Origin: Epinephelus fuscoguttatus
Lineage: Eukaryota; Chordata; Actinopteri; Perciformes; Serranidae
Length of the DNA: 64,000 bases
Direction of reading: 5' to 3'
NCBI RefSeq assembly: GCF_011397635.1
Contig: NC_064756.1
Location: forward strand, 29,812,996 to 29,876,995
Positions 1-12,300 of this stretch are shown here, piece after piece. The notes beneath the pieces were generated by a model. It was not told where the DNA came from, ran no database searches, and saw nothing but the letters and a program-made list of their open reading frames with translations. Every line of letters begins with the position of its first letter. The first letter of the stretch is position 1. The translations under genes and the position numbers were made by a program.

Positions 1-1575
1 CTTGCAAAGTTGCAACGTTTCCTCTGGGCAACACACAAGCATCAACCTATGTTAATGTACTAGGTAAAGTAGAGCTCTCTCTTTTCCTTTCTCATTGTAC
101 TTAGTGCTTCTTCACACTGTTCTATAATCTCACTTTTAAAGCAGGACGTCATTGGTGGTGATTAAGCAAAGCTTCGGTGACCACAAAGTTGTTTGCCCTG
201 GAGGAACAAACTACTCCCTGAAGCTACCTAGCTTTTTAAATTACAACCTGGAGTGTGGACAGAGGATATTTAAATTTAAATCCCTACAGGAATCTGCAGT
301 GCAGTGTCACTCACTGTGGAAAAACCTGCTATGTCAGGTTTAAATTAATCTCTCCATAAGGTCCTCCACAAGGCTACTTACATACAAATCATAAAGCATA
401 CATATTAATACTTGTGAGGAATATAGAGACTCCCTTCTGATGTAGCAACCATGTAAACAGCGTGCAGAAAGTCAAAACAGTCCCAACTTGATGCAACTAG
501 TTGCATGCAACAACAAGTTAATTGCAGGGTGTGATGCAGAGTAACTCTCATGACATTCACTTGCATTTAACCGCGCTACATGAAAAAGTTTCGAGTGTAG
601 CACTGGTCGAGACGACAATGTGCAGCCATTTCCCTTGAGGCAGTGAGGATTGTTGTTAGTTGTCTTCACCATTTGTCACTAATTATGAAATCATACCTCA
701 GGCTGAGTAACTGGCATTTGTGACGTTCTCACAGGCATCGAGGAAGCAGATGACAAACTTGGCAGTCTCTAGTGTAGAAAATATATAATTAAAGATGATA
801 TACTTCAGGGTATCAGCACATTTAGTATTATAATTTTCTTTTTTTGTACTGAAAACCTCTGTTGGTGCTGATACATCTGCCTTTCCGTAATGACCTTAAC
901 AACCCCACAGTTTATAATAAATTATTAAAGAAATATACATCTCATCAAACACGTACTATATCAAGATATATTTATTTCTTGCTACTCATTACCATTTTCC
1001 TGTTTATCCAAATTATTGCATACACACACTGTATTGTCTTTGTACTGGTGTTAACCTGTATGTTCTACACTGTATGGGGCACATACAGTAACCCCTTCTC
1101 TGAGGATTATGACCATTGAACTTTCTCAGTGGTCAGCGTATGTTTCAAGCCCTAAATTGGCGGTTGGATTGCACTCAGGCAGCGCTGAGAGTCGGAGATT
1201 GCACTGTAGGCAGTAGTTTCTCGTCTCACTTCAGAGACTGAGGGAGACTCTGATGACTAATGAGTGTTACATTAAGTGCTGCTGTGACAGCCACAGTGTC
1301 TGGGACCTCACAGAGTTCAGCTACACCTTGTTTTCCTCTCCACGCAGCTTCTCACACGCATTGGGTTTTTTATGGCTCATACAAACACATACATGCACAC
1401 CCAAACACAAATACATGCCTAGGCCTTCTTTACAATTCTCATGTAATTAGGGTGTGATTATGGTGGAAATATATGTTCTTGGCAATTAGATACATGTCAT
1501 GTGGGCATAGGGTGTTTATCCTAAAGAGCACACATCACAATTACAAGACCTAAAGTCAGCAGATTTAAGTTCCCA

Positions 1576-1611
1576 AGGCAGAGATGAAGACTGGCATCTT
1601 CATCTCTGCCT
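1576..1611. repeat. Perfect 15-bp inverted repeat, 6-nt loop
   Basis: Arm aggcagagatgaaga at 1576-1590 is exactly complementary to 1597-1611, with ctggca between. It lies in the nectin3 intron about 120 bp upstream of the transposon that begins at 1738. No function is assigned. Confidence 0.8.
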
Positions 1612-2116
1612 CCTTTTGGGTTGACTTGTGCCATTTTCACAAGAATGTTTTGAGACAGGAAGAAGTAGCTGCATCCCAAAATTTCTGGTTAACAAGTCAG
1701 CATATGGGCAATATATTGTTGAACCGGAGTTTATTAAAGCGGACCTATTATGCTTTCCTGTATTCTGTGTCTTAAATATAGTGTGACAGTGAAGGATGTT
1801 CATAAATAACATGGCCACAGTTTCAAGTAATGAGGTCAACATGTGTAAAAGTAATCCCTGTGAGCAAAAACCTCAGGTTTCCTACTGCTTTTAACACTAC
1901 GTTTCCAGCAGTTGTTTCAACTCTGGCTACGGTATGATGTCATAGTGTGCCAGATTTATTACAAAGCCTACCCCGCTAAATAAAGCTTCATGCTAAAGTC
2001 AGTGACACATGTAAACTCGATTGCCAATGTTGCTAATTCCCCCTTGTTTTTGAAACATATTGGTGATGAGTGAAAGTGCTTCTATTCATGGTGCAGCGAT
2101 GTGCACAGACATATGC

Positions 2117-2684
2117 TGTGTCTCAAATCGCATACTTCTGTACTTAGACTTAATATTTTGAGTGCATAAGTGCGTTCACACTGAGAAGTATGGAAAAAAG
2201 CAGTGCACTATGAGTACCCGGATGGTGCACTCAAAATGGTCAAAAAGTTGAGTGTGGAACTATGGACACTTCTCGCCCTCAATGGTCGCCATCTTGGCTA
2301 CGTAGCGGAAGGGGGGGGGCCACTTTTTAAACTGGAAATAGCGGCCGAGGACTGTGCGACCGTGAATGTCGCTGAATTGTACAAATACAAGTGTCTTTTG
2401 CACTAAACACCACTATACTGTTGTCTGGTATAAGCCAGCAGTATGTTTATTGGGTTAATTTAACAGTCTGTAATGATTTGGTACCGTGAACAATAATGAG
2501 AATGCTAATGCTAGTTTGCAAACTAGTTAATTTGCGTTCATCATTTCCGGTGAGTGTGCAACGGCCGTGTTTGGTTTGAAACAACACTACCCTGTCGAAA
2601 TTCGTGCACTACGCCAATGAGTACATAGTGCACATAGTATACTACATAGAAGTGTACTAACAGAAGTATGTGATTTGAGACACA
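2117..2684. mobile_element. MITE nested inside the 1738-3468 element
   Basis: It begins tgtgtctcaaatcgcatact and ends with the near-perfect reverse complement gtatgtgatttgagacaca. The terminal inverted repeats of about 25 bp differ at one position in the inspected core. Subterminal agtgcacta-type motifs recur near both ends. No target-site duplication was obvious, so the superfamily is left open. The internal 67-codon frame at 2203-2406 is not considered a gene. Confidence 0.65.
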
Positions 2685-2813
2685 CCAATAGAGATATGGT
2701 AGACCTGGATACGCCGACCAATCAGAGTAGAGTGGGGTTTTTGGGAAGGGGGGCTAAAAAAACAAGCGATAAAACTGAGTAACTCAGACAGAGGGTGAAT
2801 ACAGTAGCCTGAG

Positions 2814-2849
2814 TGTCAGACTGAAGCTCCCAGAACCTTCAGTCTGACA
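2814..2849. repeat. Perfect 13-bp inverted repeat, 10-nt loop
   Basis: tgtcagactgaag at 2814-2826 pairs exactly with 2837-2849. It is inside the right half of the TTAA-flanked transposon and is probably part of that element. Confidence 0.75.
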
Positions 2850-4284
2850 TGGCTTCCATTGAAGGCGATTTACAAGGGGGAGGGAATTTGATTTTTTCCC
2901 TAACCAATCAGTGGAGATCAACGACTCACCCAGAATCTGACGTCATTAGTATCCATGCCTCGGGGGTGCCAAAAACAAGCGAGCATTGCCCGTTTAAAAT
3001 GTCTCCGTCGTCATGCACGCCCATCTGCATCACCGTTAAATCCAGTTTAGCAGCTTCCTTAATTTGGTCCTCCATTAACGCGAGTAGTGGTGAAATACCT
3101 CGATAGCATCGTCAATGTGGTCTGTAGGATCTGTAGCGGTCGCCATTGTTGCTATCCTCACCACGCTGATGTACAGCTTGACATCAGCATGGCGCTGATT
3201 GGCTAATCGCTAGACCCCCAGCGTTCATTGGTCCGTCCAGCGTTTGGACGAGATAAATCGCAAATTCATTGAAGTATGCCAGACCAGAGATGCAAGCCTA
3301 CTCAGTTGAGTGGGCGGGGTCTATGGTCTGGAACCAGGCTATGAATACAGGTGTTTCAGCTCAGATAGTGAGAGGAATTTTGTTTTTGACCATTAGAGCA
3401 TGTGCACATGTCCTAGTGAAAACCTTAAATACAAGTATAAACCTGAAAATGAGCATAATAGGTCCTCGTTAACAAACTGTTTTTAGATACAGAATATTGG
3501 TTTTATGGTGTATATTGTGTTTGTTTCAGTTTAAACTACTCAGCTCAAAGTTCCAAGTTTTGATCCATGTTTACGTTTTGAGGTTGAAAAGAAAGCACTT
3601 GACTTCATTTTCATTCCTTTCAAATGAACTAAACTAAAGCGTTGAAAAGGCTCAAACCCATGAATAATAGATCTAAGTCACGACACACATCGTAATCATT
3701 AACAGGTGCAGCAGACATTGACTTACACTCTTGATGCGAACCTTGTCTTGTGTTTAATCATGAGACACTCAACACACAATATTTGCTTTGGCCCAACACT
3801 TTCTCGCTTTCCTTTTCACCGTGCGTCTACAGCTTCTCAGAGAAAAGGCCTGAGCATTTAAGGAACAGTTCAGCAGGAAGTGTGCTACAGTGCGTTAGCC
3901 AAAAGTCTCCACCAGTGAGCAAAAGGAAGGAACTAGAGAAGGAAAATATGACACGTAAAGTGAGTGAATTAGATCGACCTTTTGTGTGAACGTGCTGACA
4001 GGTGAATGGGAAAACTAATGAACAGCCATTGACTTTCTTAAACATGCACATGCATTCAGTTGGCGAGGCAGATTTTATCAATAAGCATTTGAGCATTGTC
4101 TTTCAACCACGAACTGCATTCTCTTTTGTTTGAAGTTGTCTGTTCGTTGATGTGGCAAATAATGCAAGTTCTTTTTTGCTGAGTCACAAAATTGAGGAAT
4201 CAGCCCCACAGAGAGATGGTTAAAGACGCTTACTCACCGAAGCCAAAATCTGAGGAGGGTCATAGTTTTTTTATTTTTTCTTTC

Positions 4285-4303
4285 TTTTTTTTTTTTTTTT
4301 TTT
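4285..4303. repeat. Poly-T run
   Basis: Nineteen consecutive T within a longer T-rich stretch (4267-4303), in the nectin3 intron. It could be the A-tail of a retroposon on the minus strand, but no body is recognisable next to it. Confidence 0.6.
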
Positions 4304-5374
4304 CCTGTGGTGAGAAATGTTTCATTTCTTCTTTTTGTTTATTCAAATAATGCTGGACTTCCCCTTCAGTTTCTGTGAAGTGTCATTTTTTGCTTGCATG
4401 TTGCTGTATGTCTCATGTTTTATCTTTTCTTGTTCTGGTAACTATCAACCTTTTGCATCACAGCTTTCAAAATCTAAAACAAAAAAGATGGCTGATTATT
4501 TCAGATCTGCTATAGATCACCATACCAAACAGTAAAAATGTGAAATTAGAGGTTTTGATGATGAATCTTTACAGTAAAAGTGTCCTCATGTGATGCATAA
4601 CCATTGGAGTCAAATCCCCTTTTTCTAGGGGTTTCCGCTGTGACGTGAGTGTTCAGTGTGCATATGTGGGTCAGTGTGTACGTGGGTGGGAAAGGGCCAA
4701 TGCAGCCAGTTTGCTGAAGGGAAATCGTTACCCTTTCCCCTAAAGCATTTCCACTCATCCAAAGCGTTCCCCTCCCTTCCTGACAGCAATTCCAAATTAA
4801 CACGTCTGTCTGATTTAGTAATTCTGCAGCTTCGGCCAGCTTGCCTTTTAACATAGAGCAGCTACTGTTTATAGTCAGAACCCTGTAAGGAGGGGCCGGG
4901 GGAAGCAAATGAAGAATGTGAGGTGGACGACCGAGAGCGATGTCCCCACCCCTGCTCCGGGTACAGGAGACGCCAGGTTATTTTTGGAAAAGCGGGGTGC
5001 CGAGAGTTATTTGAATTTGTTGTCGGACCTCCTGCCTGGCCGGAGGAGTGGGGTGGCAGATGTCTTAAAGGTGATGGCCTTGTCTTGTGGATTAAGCTGG
5101 TGTGTGCCCCCATGTGTCTCTTAAAACGGTCACCGTCGCAGTAAGTGGAACAGCTGTTCTTTGAGGAAGGACAGAGATGGAGGAGACGGTGCACCGCAAG
5201 AGAAAGAAGAAGAAATTTACGTAAGAGGGAAATTCCAGTGATGGTACATAGAGGTATAACCTGTGTAGCCAGTTTACTTCACCACCCCTCCATTGTGTTC
5301 TCCCCTCCCTCAGCAGACCATCTTCTGTAATTCATCCGTCCCTTTTCCTCTTTTGTCTTGCTGAACTTTCCAGC

Positions 5375-5412
5375 ATAATCACAAAGTGTCATCTCTGACA
5401 CTTTGTGATTAT
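5375..5412. repeat. Perfect 17-bp inverted repeat with 4-nt loop
   Basis: ataatcacaaagtgtca at 5375-5391 is the exact reverse complement of 5396-5412, separated by tctc. A 38-nt perfect hairpin is too short for a typical pre-miRNA. It sits about 660 bp upstream of the nectin3 domain-2 exon in the same intron. Confidence 0.85.
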
Positions 5413-6071
5413 TGAACAGAGCCCTGTGTGTCTTTTTTTAGGCCAGCACAGCAGTAGATAAACAGTTTTACTGCTTCGCACAACAGGTAGAGGGGTGGTG
5501 TTATTCTGGTCACGTCCCTCTTGCATGGATCTGTTTTGCCTCTCTGTTGAGAAAATCCTTGTTCAGTCTAAACCTGCAGTTATTCTCAGGAAGCCGGCAT
5601 AACATTACTCAAAGTGCTGAGAAGTGTACAGTAACTTTGCTCCTCATCTTTCAGTACAACAGAGTCAAATACAAACACTCCACAGTGTCGACTGTCAGTA
5701 GCCTCTGATTCTGCAATATGAAGGGTTTTTCCCCAAAGTCATACACAGACGTAAGGCTGTGCTAGAACCATACAGTTGGACCATTAGACTCCAACAATAA
5801 AGGCAGCTCAGTCTCTGAAATGCATCCATATGATTTAATAGCATGCTTTATCAATTTTTAATGTATGTATGTGAAATGGAAGAAGTCAATTTGCTCTCTC
5901 TGGCAGTTAAGTATACTAAGGCCACTTCCCTCTGTCCATATATTACATGATGGACATTATTTATTCATATACATACACAAAAGATCAATATTCATTTTAT
6001 AATCTTTTCTCCATTCTGTCATTTCCTCTCCTCCCCCCTTCTCTCCCTCCTCTTCGCACTCTTCATCACAG

Positions 6072-6371
6072 TGGAGCCAAAAGTCTATGTGTCCGCCGGC
6101 CCCACAGCTCTGCTGGATGGAGGCAACGAGTCACTGGTGGCCACCTGCATAGCAGAGCGTGGCCGTCCTGCTGCTGAGGTTTTCTGGGAGACGGAGCTGT
6201 ATGGAAGAAGTGAGAGGCTAAGTCACGATGAGCTCAACGGCACCACCACCGTACACGTGCGCTACATGTGGCAACCACAGAGCTACGCCCAGGGGAAGAC
6301 GCTCACCTGTGTGGTGCGCCACCCAGCCCTGCAAACAGAATTCCGCATACCCTATACACTAAATATTCAGT
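6072..6371 (+). CDS. nectin3: nectin3 exon: Ig domain 2 (C1-type)
   Basis: A 300-bp exon with phase-1 borders on both sides, the usual pattern for one-exon Ig domains. The acceptor follows a pyrimidine-rich tract (ccccccttctctccctcc) and the donor is gtaagt. It encodes [10 protein letters not shown], then the B-strand cysteine in [12 protein letters not shown], the C-strand FWE, and the F-strand cysteine in [10 protein letters not shown]. These are standard for nectin/PVR domain 2. One Asn-Gly-Thr and one Asn-Glu-Ser glycosylation sequon are present. Confidence 0.92.
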
Positions 6372-9300
6372 GTAAGTGCAACATAAAGCGCTTCCTTGAT
6401 TCCTGTGCTGTTTTTTTTATTTACACTTGACAAGATAAGTCAGGTGATATTATTCTTATCATGAAATCCCAAAACCAACAATGAATTGATCCCACTACTT
6501 CAACTAAGTATCACCTGTGTAGCCACAGCCTGATGGAGCTTACTCCTCTGTGCCATGGACCTCCACTGTCCAAAAATTATTGACTTGCAACATTGTGAAA
6601 GGGATAGTTCAGACTTTCTGAAGTGGGACTGTATGAAGTGCTTATTCATAATCAGTAGATGGTGATCAGTTCACTCCCAGTTTGGAGAAGCAGGCAGGAG
6701 TGCCACTACGGAAACGTAGCAATGTATTGTTGTGGAATGGGGTTAGCAGTAAAAAAAAAAAAAAAAGCCACTTAAAAAAATCAATATCAGTCTAAGTGGA
6801 TGCTATGTTTAGAATATTTTAGCTCCTGTACCTCACCATCAGACAACCTTTTCTTTGGCACTACATTTCCTCAGCTGTTGAACTTAAGTATCCCTATGTA
6901 AAAAATCCAAATGTGCCATGCACCACAGGTTAGAGTTTCTGTTCGGGTCAGACAGAAACAGAACTTCACTTTCCTAAGTATTTCAAAGATGGCGCATGCT
7001 TGTGTCTTTCCTGATTGTTCAAACAGGACCATTTATTTTCCTTCTGCAAAGTTCATCTTCTCTATACTCTGGTTCATGGAGGTATCCCTTTGTCTCCACA
7101 GTGAATGACATTTTGTTGTTGCTGTCATAATCACTCTGTTTTTATAAATAAAATTTCTTGCATGTGTTGTCTCCTCCACAAACTGCTAAAAGTCTGACCC
7201 AAACAAAAAAGAACACTTAACAGTGCTGCAAGTCCATCGGAGACAGAAAATACAGTTGCAGTTTTGGACTCAGAACCTGGACAACAAAGATGTGCATGTG
7301 TACACCGATTTTCCAAATACACACCAGTGAGCAGCATCATTGCACTGGGTAATGACGAACATAGGCACCGTAGTGTACTTTGAGTCAATCCCACATTCTG
7401 CACCCTGCTGCTGTAAATACTGACCAGCTCACTAAATCCAAGGTCCCCAACAAATGAGCTATTTACTCCTGTTTCAGTAATGTTTGCTAAAATCTACAAT
7501 AACAAAAATATAGAATATCTGCAGCTGTCAGTTATTCCTCAAACTGCTCAAAGAGACATAAATGAAACCAAATTTTAGTGTGAGTGGTTTTGTGACATCG
7601 TCCTTTTACCATCCTTTACCCGCTACACCAGATTGCTTCTGATCACGCTGCTCCCCACATTGGGTCAAGTGAAGCACTACGACTGCCCAATTAATTGTGT
7701 AAGATTATGCATTTATTGAACTTTTAGTTACTGTCATCAATAATATAAATTGTTCCTGAAATCACCGATGAATGTTCTATGAAAGTAACGATTATTATAG
7801 CTCCAGTTGTGCAGCCCTAACAGGTACAGTGCATCTTATCGATATTAACCCATGCTGATAGCCTGATTTATGAATAGCCCGCTCAGTACCTTTCCTCCTT
7901 CGCCCATAAAGGGGCTATTTAAGAGTCATCTTAATGCTATAATCATTGATGCATACTTCCTTGGCAAGCAGTACTAAGGGTTAGTCTGTGTTTGGACCAT
8001 GTGAGTGCAGGCTAATGAAGGTATTTTATGAAATATTGATCAGGCCTCAGCAGCAACACAAGAAGCAGGGGGCTACTGGGGGACAGCGCGTGGAGACGCA
8101 GTAAAAAACAAGGTTAATACAGGAAGAAAGAGGCTTCCCAGCTCTATAAATCATGTCAAATGCAGAGGCAAGGGATTTTAAGTGCAAAACAAGCACAATT
8201 TCAACGTGGAGCAACGTGAAAAGGGTCAGTGGACACGATAAGCCGAGGCATCTTACTGTGCGCTGTAATGAGTTCCTCATTTGTCCTCGAGAGAAATCAA
8301 AATGAAATATTGGATATCTAAGTCAGTGTTTGCCATGTGTTATTACAGTGGCATGTGCCTGCTTTCATTTAGGCATCCTCCTGCTTTCCTTTGTTTTGTT
8401 TTTTCTTCTTTGTCATGGTGAGGCAGTAGAGTTTATTATTAGCTGCACTACATCTACTGTCGGAGTGAGTCTGTCATTTTCTAACTTTCCACCAACCCAG
8501 GGTCATTTGTTCGCTCTCTTGGCTCTCGTTCACCGGCAGATCCTGTACCCTGCTACAGTCCTGCACAGGCTTTGTTTTTGTCATCGCTCCGCTACTGTGC
8601 TTATAATGCACGCTTTGTTCCTTCTGGAAAAGCTCATTTGTCATCAGGCTGCTGGGATCACAATGACTGATTATTGAGTGCTAGTCTTATACACTGTGAA
8701 ATAAAACTAAAGTACAGTTTGGTCAGCATGACCTAACAAAAAACACTGCTGTAATAAAAAAAATACATTGTTAAAAAAAAATGTGTTTTTAGTAAATAAT
8801 ACACATTTTTTAAATCATAACCATTTGTTTTATTTTGTTTTACAGTTGCACCAATGGTATCAATAATCGGAATCGACAAAAATTGGTATGTAGGTCAGGA
8901 GAATGTGAGGTTCACCTGTGGCGCCAAAGCCAACCCACCTGCCCGTCGCTTCACATGGACCAGGTCAGTATCCCAAAAAACTTCTGATTGTGTTCTTCTA
9001 AGGTTCCAGCTATGCAGCATTAGGCAAACTGCCCCTTGCATTTTAGCTATACACATTGAAATTCAGACTTTGGGGGTCACTCAGATGATGCTACATCCTA
9101 ATTCAGGGGCCTTCAAAGAGTCTCAGGTACTGTCCAGCGTTGCTGTCCTCCCCTGAAAGTCCATTGTTCAAGACAGAGTATGTCAGAACAGGTTGACATC
9201 TTCTGTTAAAGTTTCTTTAATGTGACAGCCATCTCTGCCCCAAATTCAGGGGACACATCACTTAAATCTAATCAGTTGTTAAAATGTGCAGTACTTGCCA

Positions 9301-12300
9301 ACTCATAAACTTGGAAAAATGTCTGATACTTGTTGTCAGGTTGTCAGCAGCTCATGTCAAAAAAGACATTGTAGAATGTGAATAATGGAAACCAGGTGTA
9401 GACTTTGTTTTAGTCTGGACAAATTAAACGTTTATCATGTGTTCAAGTAAAATCCCCCTCACACAGTTTACTGGGTTATAATGAAACTTAAATGAGTTTA
9501 TCATTAGTATTTAGTTATAAGGAGTCTTTTTCTGTTTGATTGTTGTTTTGTGGATCACCAGTTTAATGACAAACAGACAAAAGCCACTTGTTTGTAGAGT
9601 AACTAATGTTATAGCCAACATGGGTGAAACATCAGCTGCTGTGTGGTCCAGTTGTGATAAACTAAACTGGGCTCAAACAAACTTAAAATTAAGGGTTGAA
9701 ATGAAGAAGCTTCTGTCTATAAATTACCTCCAGCTTGACTTTTGGAGCCCGGACACTGGAGCTGTCAATTGCGCTGCTGCACCCGTCGGGAAGACTCCCT
9801 GCTATAAATAAAAGATTCCAAATGGTTCATGCATCAGAGCAACACTGGCCTATTGGCAGCTCTTTGTCATCATCTTGCTTTGAAAGAAAGAAATATGGTC
9901 TCATGTGAACTGACAGTACCAGAAAAGTCTAGACAGCCAAGCTCTTTATTTTCTTTTTTTTTTGCTCTGACTTTGAAACCTTATGTTGCTATGAAAGAGC
10001 TTTCCCCCCTCATCTGATGGAAGTGCAGTCAGCTCAAATTATCGCAGTCATGTGATCATGTAATAGCTGCAACAGGCCTACGAGTGAGAGTCAACACAAC
10101 CAGCAGAACAGTGACATCACTGCAGTAGCAACATAATGTATTTCTTTGAGTCTGTGTGTATGACTTACTGTACACTGTAAGATTTATGTAATGTTTCATA
10201 TCTGCACAGGTTGGATGGATCGATGCCCGAGGGTGTTGAGATATCAAACAATAGCTTTGCTTTCAATCGCCCGTTGGATCGCAATGACTCTGGAGTGTAC
10301 CGCTGTGAAGTGCTAAACGATATCGGTCTCCGCAGTCAAGATGTAAACCTCTGGGTACAAGGTATATTTTGACTTCTTTACTCAATTTCTAAAGTGCTAT
10401 TGAATTCTTTCATGTGCTTATTTAGATAAATTACATTTAACACCCCAGGTTAAAAAGAGAGAGCAATCTGTGCCTTTTTACATTCATCGTGCCCCTCTCT
10501 GATGTAAGATTACCCTCTCAGTGCGATCGGCCCTCAGTTCAACACTTCTAGCAGAGCTAAGCCTTCATATAAATGTCCCTGCCCAGATCCACTTTCACAC
10601 ATTCCTGGCAACAGAGGAGCTCGGAGTGCAGATGAAGAGTATCAGTACCAAACGTTTCCACTGTTGTGGTTTTGGCAACATTAGATTTCTCAGATAAGGT
10701 AGAGGGTGTTTACCCCTGCTGGTTCAGCAAAGTATGCACCCATGTAGCCTTTGTCTTTGTTTTGTTTAAGGTCAGGTTTCACAGCGGGACGTAGTAGATT
10801 GTGTTCACAGATTTGCAGTACACAGAAGTAGGTGTGTGGCTGTTATTTAACAGTGTATTGTTTTTTTTTAAGTTGTGTGAAATGTGATTATTTCAGTGCT
10901 TAATAGATTAAAACTAATATGCAGAAGGGACTTCCCCCGATCATGGAAAGGGGATTCCCTGCATTTGGATTTGTTAGTGCTGTTGATTCACAGGCATAAA
11001 TCCTTGTTAGAAAACTCGTAGGGTATTTAACTACTCCCGTCTGCTTCCTCTGTCTGTCCATGGTTTGCTACTTGAGTTCATTATTGTAAAGTCAGGGTGT
11101 GGATCCTGAGAACTCTGCATCTCTTTTTGTTTTCATTTCTCCTCTGCTGCTTTTAATCCTTTTCCAAACAAAGCAACTGCTGCTTTTGGACACGAACTCC
11201 GCTAACACACACAATCCCTTTCGTTTCTCACTGTCGAGAGGAAAAGAGCTGGAGGAGCCCCAAAAAAGGCTGTCAGGCTCCATCTGTGTACAGGCCCGGT
11301 TTGGAGTCCCGCTCCAAACGAAAGCACAGCTGACATCCTGTCCAGGACCGACTTGCACCGAGCAATTATCTTGCTTCTCTTGTCAAATAGTAAGACTTGG
11401 GCATTGCGGCCTCTCACTTCCATCCCCTGTGGAGATAGCCAGGTTGAGCTCAGCTATATTCCCTCCCCCCTCCGTGGCTGCTCGGTGTAGCTGTTTCACA
11501 TTCCCAGTTGTCTGTGCAGCCTTGTGGTTTTTGGCTGCTCGTCTCTCAGATGATCAGCTACATGGTTGCAGATGCTCATAACCATACATGAGTTTAAAAT
11601 GTCGCACTGCAGGGTGGGATTGATAGTGACTGACGATTGCCAGTATATCAGTTCACTGACCTTGAGCCGTCTCTATTATCCTCTCTCATGCTTTCACTTT
11701 AGCCCCGATCCTTCAGGCTCACACACAGTGTATAATTGCAGGTAATTAGACTCTTACTCAGTTACACAAATTGTGGAAATCATTACAGCTCCACAGGGAA
11801 TCCGGTTTTGATAACTAGTACCTAAAAACCTCCCGGAGATGCAGACCTCTATTAGAGCGAGTCATTTTGCTTTGTAGTCAGGCTTTTGATGTTCCTGTGC
11901 TGAGATCGACTCATGGTATCAGGCTGCTCTTAGCCCCAGAGGCTGGAGGTCAGAATGGAGACACTTATCCTGACCTTGAGCTCCACAAAGCCCGTTCCTC
12001 TCCAGCTCTGGCTGCTATCACAAACGCCGGCCACCGAAGGACAAATCAGATGCAGGAACCTCACATCGATCACACAGCGTTTCATCTTCTCACATGACTT
12101 CCCCACAGCAGGGCTTGGAAAGAAAGGGGGAGAGCCAATCACGCTCACTCAGATGCTCATGAGTGCATGTCCTCTGTCTTCCTATCCCTCGCTGTCTCTG
12201 TCTCGTGCACACACACACAATGACAGTCAGCACTTAACCTCTCTCTGCCCCTCTCATTTCCTCCTTTTTGCTCCACAGCGCAGCTTTCAACAGATTCTTT

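Larger units (their letters stand above)
1738..3468. mobile_element. TTAA-flanked non-autonomous DNA transposon (piggyBac-like), interrupted
   Basis: The left end agcggacctattatgc follows TTAA at 1734-1737. The right end gcataataggtcctcg is followed by TTAA at 3469-3472. The ends are inverted copies over the shared ggacctattatgc, and a TTAA target duplication is typical of piggyBac-type transposition. No transposase is visible. The element is interrupted by the second MITE at 2117-2684. The superfamily call is inferred from TTAA and end structure only. Confidence 0.6.
1..6071. other. nectin3 intron (upstream exons outside window)
   Basis: No exon is supportable in this stretch. In particular no nectin V-type domain is found, so the first Ig exon lies further upstream. 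The interval contains nested DNA transposons at 1738-3468, short perfect hairpins at 1576, 2814 and 5375, and a T-rich run at 4267-4303. Small open frames here lack splice context or family signatures. Confidence 0.7.

Noticed and set aside
2203..2406. 67-codon frame starting MHYEYPDGALKMVKKL
   Set aside because: Lies wholly within the MITE at 2117-2684 and does not resemble a transposase.
11099..11581. 160-codon plus-strand frame in the nectin3 intron
   Set aside because: No recognisable domain, mixed composition, no splice or promoter context, and it is interrupted by no evidence of conservation; treated as chance.
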